A program made the translations under genes and the position numbers. The notes beneath the pieces are model-generated. The model was not told where the DNA came from and made no database searches. It was given only the letters and a program-made list of their open reading frames with translations. Below are positions 49,299 through 64,000 of a stretch of 64,000 nt of DNA, in pieces. Position 1 is the stretch's first letter. Every line of letters starts with the position of its first letter. This DNA comes from Haematococcus lacustris (lineage: Eukaryota; Chlorophyta; Chlorophyceae; Chlamydomonadales; Haematococcaceae), in the NCBI GenBank assembly GCA_030144725.1, contig JASKMD010000010.1, forward strand, positions 1,742,347 to 1,806,346. Direction: 5' to 3'.

Positions 49299-51209
49299 AT
49301 GAAGCTGTACCGGAAAGGAAGGTATGGTCAGCCTCCGTTGTGCGAGTTAGAGAAAGACCCCAGCTGGAGGAAGGGCCGCAAAGATCTGGCTAGAAGGGTT
49401 TGTGAGATCAAGAAGCTGATCAGGCTCTGTGATTGGTATCTAGAGACTCAGTGCTCTGTAGCCAAGAGCAAGCAGGAAGCTTTGGACCAACTGTGCCATG
49501 CAACCAGGGGCATAGGAGCATGGAGTAGCCAGTTGAAGTGGCTAGAAGCACTCCAGGGGCAGCTGCAGCCTCCCACCTCCCCCACACCCCTGGCAGCAGC
49601 TGGCAGGCTGACAGGGCTGCAGCAGCCTCCCACCTCCCCCACACCCCTGGCAGCAGGTGGCAGGCTGACAGGGCTGCTGCAGCCTCCCTACTCACCCACA
49701 CCCCTGGCAGCAGCTGGCAGGCTGACAGGGCTGCAGCAGCCTCCCACCTCCCCCACACCCCTGGCAGCAGCTGGCAGGCTGACAGGGCTGCAGCAGCCTC
49801 CCACCTCCCCCACACCCCTGGCAGCAGCTGGCAGGCTGACAGGGCAGCTGCAGCCTCCCACCTCCCCCACACCCCTGGCAGCAGCTGGCAGGCTGACAGG
49901 GCTGCAGCAGCCTCCCTACTCACCCACACCCCTGGCAGCAGCTGGCAGTGGGGCAGGGCAGCTGCAGCCTCCTACCTCCCCCACCCCCCTGGCAGCAACT
50001 GGCAGGCTGACAGGGCAGCTGCAGCCTCCCTACTCCCCCACACCCCTGGCAGCAGCTGGCAGGCTGACAGGGCAGCTGCAGCCTCCCACCTCCCCCACAC
50101 CCCTGGCAGCAGCTGGCAGGCTGACAGGGCTGCAGCAGCCTCCCTACTCACCCACACCCTTGGCAGCAGCTGGCAGTGGGGCAGGGCAGCTGCAGGCTCT
50201 CACCTCCCCCACACCCCTGGCAGCAGCTGGCAGGCTGACAGGGCAGCTGCAGCCTCCCACCTCCCCCACACCCCTGGCAGCAGCTGGCAGGCTGACAGGG
50301 CTGCAGCAGCCTCCCACCTCCCCCACACCCCTGGCAGCAGGTGGCAGGCTGACAGGGCTGCTGCAGCCTCCCTACTCCCCCACACCCCTGGCAGCAGCTG
50401 GCAGGCTGACAGGGCAGCTGCAGCCTCCCACCTCCCCCACACCCCTGGCAGCAGCTGGCAGGCTGACAAGGCTGCAGCAGCCTCCCTACTCACCCACACC
50501 CCTGGCAGCAGCTGGCAGGCTGACAGGGCAGCTGCAGCCTCCTACCTCCCCCACCCCCCAGGCAGCAGGTGGTAGGCTGACAGGGCTGCTGCAGCCTCCC
50601 TACTCCCCCACACCCCTGGCAGCAGCTGGCAGGCTGACAGGGCTGCAGCAGCCTCCCTACTCACCCACACCCCTGGCAGCAGCTGGCAGTGGGGCAGGGC
50701 AGCTGCAGCCTCCTACCTCCCCCACCCCCCTGGCAGCAACTGGCAGTGGGGCAGGGCAGCTGCAGGCTCTCACCTCCCCCACACCCCTGGCAGCAGCTGG
50801 CAGGCTGACAGGGCAGCTGCAGCCTCCCCACTCCCCCACACCCCTGGCAGCAGCTGGCAGGCTGACAGGGCAGCTGCAGCCTCCCACCTCCCCCACACCC
50901 CTGGCAGCATCTGGCAATGGGGCAGGGCTGCAGCTAGGGCTTGGTTGCCCTATGCCATGCACAGTGGAGCATGCAGTGTCAGCCTTTTTGTCCCACAGTG
51001 CCAAGAACCTCAAGAAGACCACGGGCTTAATGACTGGCTGCAATGTGTTTGTCTGCTTGGCTGGAGCTGTTGGTGAGAAGCAGCCAATGGCGCTATGGCC
51101 TCCTTGTGCAAAGGCCACCAAAGATGTCTACAAGGAGGCAGCTGCCACAATCAATCAGCTGCAAGGGAGAGAGCGCAAGGCTACTCGTGTTGCTACTAAG
51201 AAGCACTAG
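49299..51209 (+). pseudogene. Truncated duplicate of the Crypton C-terminal (GCR1_C-like) region
   Basis: From ATG 49299 the frame repeats the C-terminal 636 aa of the Crypton protein: MKLYRKGRYGQPPLCELEKD, the 57-60-bp repeat and the unique tail ending RVATKKH. A TAG at 49235-49237 (CAG in copy 1) blocks the frame upstream, and the recombinase domain is absent. So this is at best a DNA-binding fragment without catalytic domain. The sequence is otherwise nearly unchanged, which indicates a young duplication. Confidence 0.85.
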
Positions 51210-52488
51210 AATTAAACCAAGCATACTAAGCACTTGGATACTCTGGCGCTTTGCGTCATGCTTATTTCTCGCGTGTTTCTTGTGTGTTTCGCGTCCTGCT
51301 TGCGTTTGCATGTGACCTGACCTGACTGGGTCCAACACATGTACAACATGTACATCTCCACTTGAATCGATCGTTCCGCTGCAATTGCAATATTCACTGC
51401 AACCCGCTTATCGAAGTCAAGGCTACCTAATGTCGAAGTCGAAGTCAGACAGGCAAACAAACGTCCGCATACAAACGGAGACATTAGTGCGAGCATGTAT
51501 GCGAAACAGCGAGTCCGTCTCCAGACCTGTCTCCAGCCCTGTCAAAAATATTGGGCTGACCCCAGCAGTGGCTGGGCTAACAGCGGTCGTGCTTGGCCGC
51601 GCCCACGAGGGTCCTGCTCAGACCTGGGTCCGGCCCAGACCATCTCACTTTTCCTCACTCCGCCCGAGCCTGGTCCGAGCCCCCGTTCTACCCTTCATTT
51701 CATGGGGGTGGGAACGGCCTTTGGCATGACACATGCGACCCTACACACATACCCCAAGTCAATATAAAACAGGGTGTGGTAACACCACAAGCACAGATAC
51801 ATGAGGGATGGGTTGTTAGGCGAGCTGGGTTGCTCTCCATTAGGTTGTGTCAGCAGAACCCTGCTACCAAGAGCGGCAAGGTGGCGTTCCCCTGTACGCA
51901 GCCATGGCGCTCAATAAGGCTGTGCTGGTGGCCAGGCTCAGCAAGGGCAACGCCTCTAGGCAAGAAGTACCTTGACCTGGGCTTCAAGAAGCTGCGAAAC
52001 CGAGCACCCAAGGACCAGGCCCAGCAGCCTGTGGTACGGTAACATGTGCACCAGGCATTGCCCGTGCTGTTGCTTACATAAGAGCATGTGTTTCCATGCT
52101 AGCATACTCTACGCCCTACTTGAGAAGGGGGGTGTAGGCAGGGAGTATTGAGCTGGCCCAGACAAAACAGATAACGCAGCCCACAATGGTATGGGAATAT
52201 GCGCTGTTCAGAGTTGCAGTATATGAGGTGCAGCAATGGAGGTGCAACAATAAACATTGACAGCTTGTCCAGGCGCTCCTTCTAACTGAGTCACTACACT
52301 CCAGCGATGTGACAAAGGAGAGGAGGTGGCTGCCTGACATTGACCGCTGGCCTTGGCTTAGCTGTCTAGCCGGTGCTATGCCGGCGAACACAGCTTCAGC
52401 AAATGGGTCCTGGCCATGGCAATAGTTAGCTCAGCTGGGCCGTTCTGGTCACGTGCAGTGCCAACACTACATTTAGCACTCCTGGTCT
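51210..52488. other. Duplicate of the Crypton 3' flank; includes the empty LTR-element site at its end
   Basis: Copy of 41831-43109 at offset 9379. The target GTCA at 52489-52492 is present once here and twice around the 5.9-kb element in copy 1. Confidence 0.85.
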
Positions 52489-52624
52489 GTCAGCAGCTCC
52501 TTAGGTGCGTTGCTGCCAATGGCTGGGGGTGTGGATAAAGCAGCTGGAGGTACATGACTGGCAGCAGGGCCAGAAGGGGCAGGCTTTAAGGCAGTTTAAG
52601 GCTCAGCTGGCAATCGAAGCTCGG

Positions 52625-53144
52625 TTGCACTGTCTGAGTTCTGTGGGGCTGGGGCTGTGTGTCGGCTGGGCGGAGTTGTGTAGCCCTTACAACAGCGGCC
52701 TGTGTTTGATTCCAACTGGTGTAGCATGAGCTGTAGGGACTTCTTGTGTGTGTACCGAGTTCTGTATGCTTCTAAGGTTCTAAGGTACTAAGGTCACGTC
52801 GCGTTAGTATGTCCTTTTCCCCGCCCCACACATCCGCGATGTGTATGGCAGCCCAGTGAGCCGCCGCATCAACACGCCGCCGCATCCACACACGAAGCGG
52901 AGGGGATGGGATGGGAAGGTAATAAATGGGCTTGGCTGGGCTTGTAAATCTGCCAGAGTGACTTTAGGGCAGTGGTAGTAAGGGCACACATGCAGTATCA
53001 TTCACAAGCCCAAGCTTTTACCCCTAGTAGGACCCCCAGCCAATCCCATTTATTTCCATCCCATCCCATCCTATCTCATCTCAGCCCAGCCCAGCCCACT
53101 TCAGCCTAGCCCAGCCCAGCCCCTCTCAGCTGGTGTCCCTTCAG
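52625..53144. other. Upstream region of the DUS3-like gene
   Basis: The tandem duplication ends at 52624. Contains AAGGTTCTAAGGTACTAAGG repeats (52770-52796) and a CCCAGCCCAGCC-rich stretch (53080-53130) just before the ATG. Likely promoter and 5' UTR, no TATA box I would defend. Confidence 0.4.
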
Positions 53145-61491
<8,347 letters not shown>

Positions 61492-62856
61492 ACTAGCTGC
61501 ATCAGGAGGATGTGCCCCACTCTCCAGCAACCACCACTCAGCTGCCTTTCGTCCAGTTTACCTTCTGACTCTGGAGATTGGCTTGCAACCTAGCTCAACA
61601 AGGTCACGTCACACTTTTACCTTGTGATTGCATCCACCCAAGCCTTGCCTTCTCCGTTTCACTGCTATCAATACCATTCACCCAAACAGCCTGGGAGGTG
61701 CCTAACCAGCCTGAGCGTTTAAACAGGCAATAGGGAGAGGCGTTGTGGCGGTGTGGGTTAGCCTTGTGTGGGTTTGTTATCCTGAGGTGCGGGTGGGCAT
61801 GCAGAGGGTGTTGTGGAGCCTAAGGGCTGCCTGGCTCTTTCTTGTGGGCACTGCACACATGGCATGGAGTAGAGCCCTGTCGCCGCTGCGAGCAACAAAG
61901 GGCCATGGGGGCCGTAGCTACATCACTGCCCTGCAGAACAAGAGATGATGGGAGTGTGTCAGGTCTTTGCCTCTCGTCAGGGCCCAGCACTGCGTGGCTC
62001 AAGTTTGCTCTGGAGAGAGGCGGCCGGCCAGTTGGGTGTCTCCAGTGTGGCAGTGTGGTTTTGCAGAGAGAGCTTTTGGTGCTAAGTTTGTGGCGGGCTA
62101 CCGCGGGTGCACAGATGGAGACGGCGGGGCGGGGCGGGGCGGGGCGGGGCCAATGCAACATGTAACGTGACACGGATTCGAACGCTCCCTACTAGGTAGA
62201 TTGTCAGTAGATTTGAAGCCTGCGCAAACATGTTGGGCAACCAGTCGCGACACTGCATACATTAACTGCCTTACCTGGGTTGCATGCCCCGGATGAATGG
62301 ACGGAGTCGTGTGGATGCATGAATGTGTGTACCCACATGGGCAACGTTTCTCGCGGCCGAGCCGATACGAAATGTAACCCCATACACCCGTACCCCGAGC
62401 CTGTGCTGATATCGCCAGTGCTAACAGCGCGGTCAGCTAGCGACAGCTCACGTTTTGCACCCTGCTTAGTACCTGCAGCGGATTGGTGTAAATCTGTGCA
62501 TGCGCGGCGTTCCCCCGCAATGACGTCCTGGCAAGGCGGGGGAGGCTTCACGTCCAGGTGTGCAGGCTTGCGTCCAGGTGTCCAGGTGCTATCTCAGCTC
62601 AGGTGTTGTTGCCGCATGCCAGCTCAGGTCATGCAGCAGTGACAGCCATGCCTGCCTTGCTGGACCTGCTGTGGCTGCCTACTGCTGGCGAAGCAAAGCG
62701 CATGGATGCACCAGCATCACGGCAGCAGTAGCTGCTTGGCGTTTACCGCTGAAACCACAGCATGCTGATTTTGTTCCAGCACAGCTACAGCTTCTAGGCG
62801 TTCAAAGATACGTCGATCCGGCCAGCCACTGTTCGGCGTCTATGTCGTGCGCAGGG
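61492..62856. other. 3' flank of DUS3 and intergenic DNA
   Basis: No gene supported. A (GGGGC)n run is at 62126-62150. On the minus strand 62165-62250 contains a tRNA-like GTTCGAATCC box and a GCAGGCTTCAAA sequence, but no foldable tRNA (see rejected items). Confidence 0.4.
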
Positions 62857-62981
62857 GTGGGTTGAGTGCCAGGCCGGGCAACACCGGTGGACCTGAGCAG
62901 GTCCAGATCCAGATAGGCGGCCAGTTCGACTTTGACAGGGAAGTAGAGGGCTTAAGAGCACATGTGGGCAAGATCAAGGAG
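62857..62981 (+). CDS. Possible exon of an unrecognised gene
   Basis: A plus-strand frame reading RPGNTGGPEQVQIQIGGQFD followed by FDREVEGLRAHVGKIKE, ending at a good donor (GAG/GTAAGG). The amphipathic helix pattern resembles a short coiled coil such as a Qc-SNARE (Bet1-like), but I cannot confirm this. Possible following exons begin after GACAG at 63181 and 63281 (ASQARNKFSSSMVAAQLQQQ), but phases are not settled. The true start and 5' limit are unclear. Confidence 0.3.
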
Positions 62982-64000
62982 GTAAGGCGCTTGGCACAGT
63001 GCTGGGTGCCCAGATGTGTGGGAATGCAGAGCAGGCACATCCCTGCACGTCCACCCAGGGCAAGAATAGTCTAGCTGTTGTCACTCCAGGCTCTGGTGAG
63101 CTGCAAGTACCCAGCCTGGCACTGTTTCTAATTATGATGTTGGCCCAGAGCACATGCTGAACCCCTTGCCACTTTGACAGGCCACCCAGCTTCTGGTTTA
63201 TGATGTTGGTGAGTGTATGTTGCCGAGTATGATGTTGGCCCAGAGCACATGCTCAGCCCCTTTGACCCACTTTGACAGGCTAGCCAGGCCAGGAACAAGT
63301 TCAGCAGCAGCATGGTTGCAGCCCAGCTGCAGCAGCAGGCAGCGTGGATGCAACAGGGTTGGCGACTGCAGGTCTCCTGAGCAGCTGCAGCATGGTCACC
63401 ACCATTGCAGCGGCAGGGCTGTGGGTCAACACCAGCATAGCTATCACCAAGGCAGTGGTAGGGCGGTGACATAACTAGTGCGGTGACATAACTAGTGCCC
63501 CTTTACTAAGGTTACCTGGGCAATACAACTCAGCCCAGCTTCAGCAGCCAGACCCCCTGGTTGCGGAGCTCTGTGCAGACAGGTACATATACGCCCCCCT
63601 AGAACCTCAACCACCACCTGCTACCAGCCTTGCTGTCAATGGCCTGCCTGCTTGTTTGTTTGCTTGCTTGCCATGCTGTCTACTGATTCCCTGCCTGCTA
63701 GTGTCCTGGCGCGCCTACTGTATGCCAACGCCACCCGTACACAGAGCCACAGTCCAGCATCAGCAGCCAGACTCACAACGGCAGCGGCTAGTGCAGCGAC
63801 GGATCTGTGGCTTTTGACACACCCACTGCACTGAGCTGGCCCAGCACTTATCCTTTTGCATCACGTAAGGTCTTGCAATGGCTGATGGTAGAGCACAGAT
63901 GAGGTAGAGCCTAGCCAATCCCAACCTCAGCCAGGCTGAGCCATGGCATTCTGGGTTCAGGGTCGAAGCGTCACTGGTCAGCAGCGGTGGGAGACACATG
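62982..64000. other. Right end of window, weak exon candidates only
   Basis: Contains a near-direct duplication: GATGTTGGCCCAGAGCACAT through CACTTTGACAGGC at 63137-63182 and again at 63230-63282, each ending in an acceptor-like GACAG. A TTGC/TTGT tetranucleotide run lies at 63649-63670. No confident gene. Confidence 0.4.

Larger units (their letters stand above)
49150..52624 (+). repeat. Second unit of the tandem duplication
   Basis: Starts inside the Crypton 75-84-bp repeat (CAGCACCAGCAGGCC) right after the GAAGCTCGG that also ends this unit at 52624. Relative to copy 1 it lacks most of that minisatellite and the LTR element. Single-base differences exist (for example CCTTGG at 50158 instead of CCCTGG). 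Confidence 0.9.

Noticed and set aside
62165..62260. Minus-strand tRNA-like sequence with GTTCGAATCC and GCAGGCTTCAAA, suggestive of tRNA-Sec
   Set aside because: The T-stem and acceptor stem do not pair when I fold it, and the anticodon stem has a mismatch. At most a decayed tRNA-like sequence; tRNAscan-SE would decide.

Overview
This looks like nuclear DNA of a green alga. The base composition is GC-rich, genes have many GT-AG introns (plus two probable GC-AG introns), introns are packed with minisatellites, and the conserved proteins are of plant/green-algal type (an RR-type tandem CCCH finger protein, a DUS3 tRNA-dihydrouridine synthase). A chlamydomonadalean alga such as Haematococcus or a relative is my inference, not a demonstrated fact. 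Two 500-base runs of N (16402-16901 and 33404-33903) are scaffold gaps. All exon joins were made by eye from splice consensus, phase and remembered family motifs; no search was run.

Left part (1-16 kb): two minus-strand exons of an unrecognised membrane protein; a 12-exon plus-strand RlmI-like SAM-dependent RNA methyltransferase (3329-10369) whose introns carry five or more different minisatellites and whose exon 5 has a frame break; a solo LTR (12947-13228) with a 5-bp target duplication; an intron-less coiled-coil ORF; and the 3' end of an unrecognised gene cut by gap 1.

Middle part (16-31 kb): a minus-strand gag ORF overlapped by an aspartic-protease ORF running into gap 1; a plus-strand RR-TZF zinc-finger protein (20375-24150); a mariner-like MITE; and, on the minus strand, a 5-exon secreted lipocalin (25441-27489) and a 5-exon serine-protease-fold protein (28601-30370).

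Mobile-element block (30.6-52.6 kb): the 5' half of a Ty3/gypsy-like element (LTR, primer site, gag, then an in-frame UAG and protease) cut by gap 2; a >=1,072-bp inverted repeat derived from a Crypton tyrosine recombinase, flanking a small SMP/LEA-like gene; the fuller Crypton copy (36377-41830) with a YR catalytic domain, a GCR1_C-type DNA-binding domain and two large in-frame minisatellites; a tandem duplication of the Crypton 3' part plus flank; and, inserted into the first duplicate only, a complete 5.9-kb LTR element with apparently identical LTRs, a 4-bp target duplication and one 1,306-codon gag/protease-like ORF without any reverse transcriptase I can see. The second duplicate preserves the empty insertion site.

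Right part (53-64 kb): a complete 13-exon DUS3-like tRNA-dihydrouridine(47) synthase (53145-61491), then about 2.5 kb with only weak exon candidates. The two RNA-modification genes bracket the window but share no visible operon-like or regulatory logic; the middle is an accumulation zone for transposons and tandem repeats.
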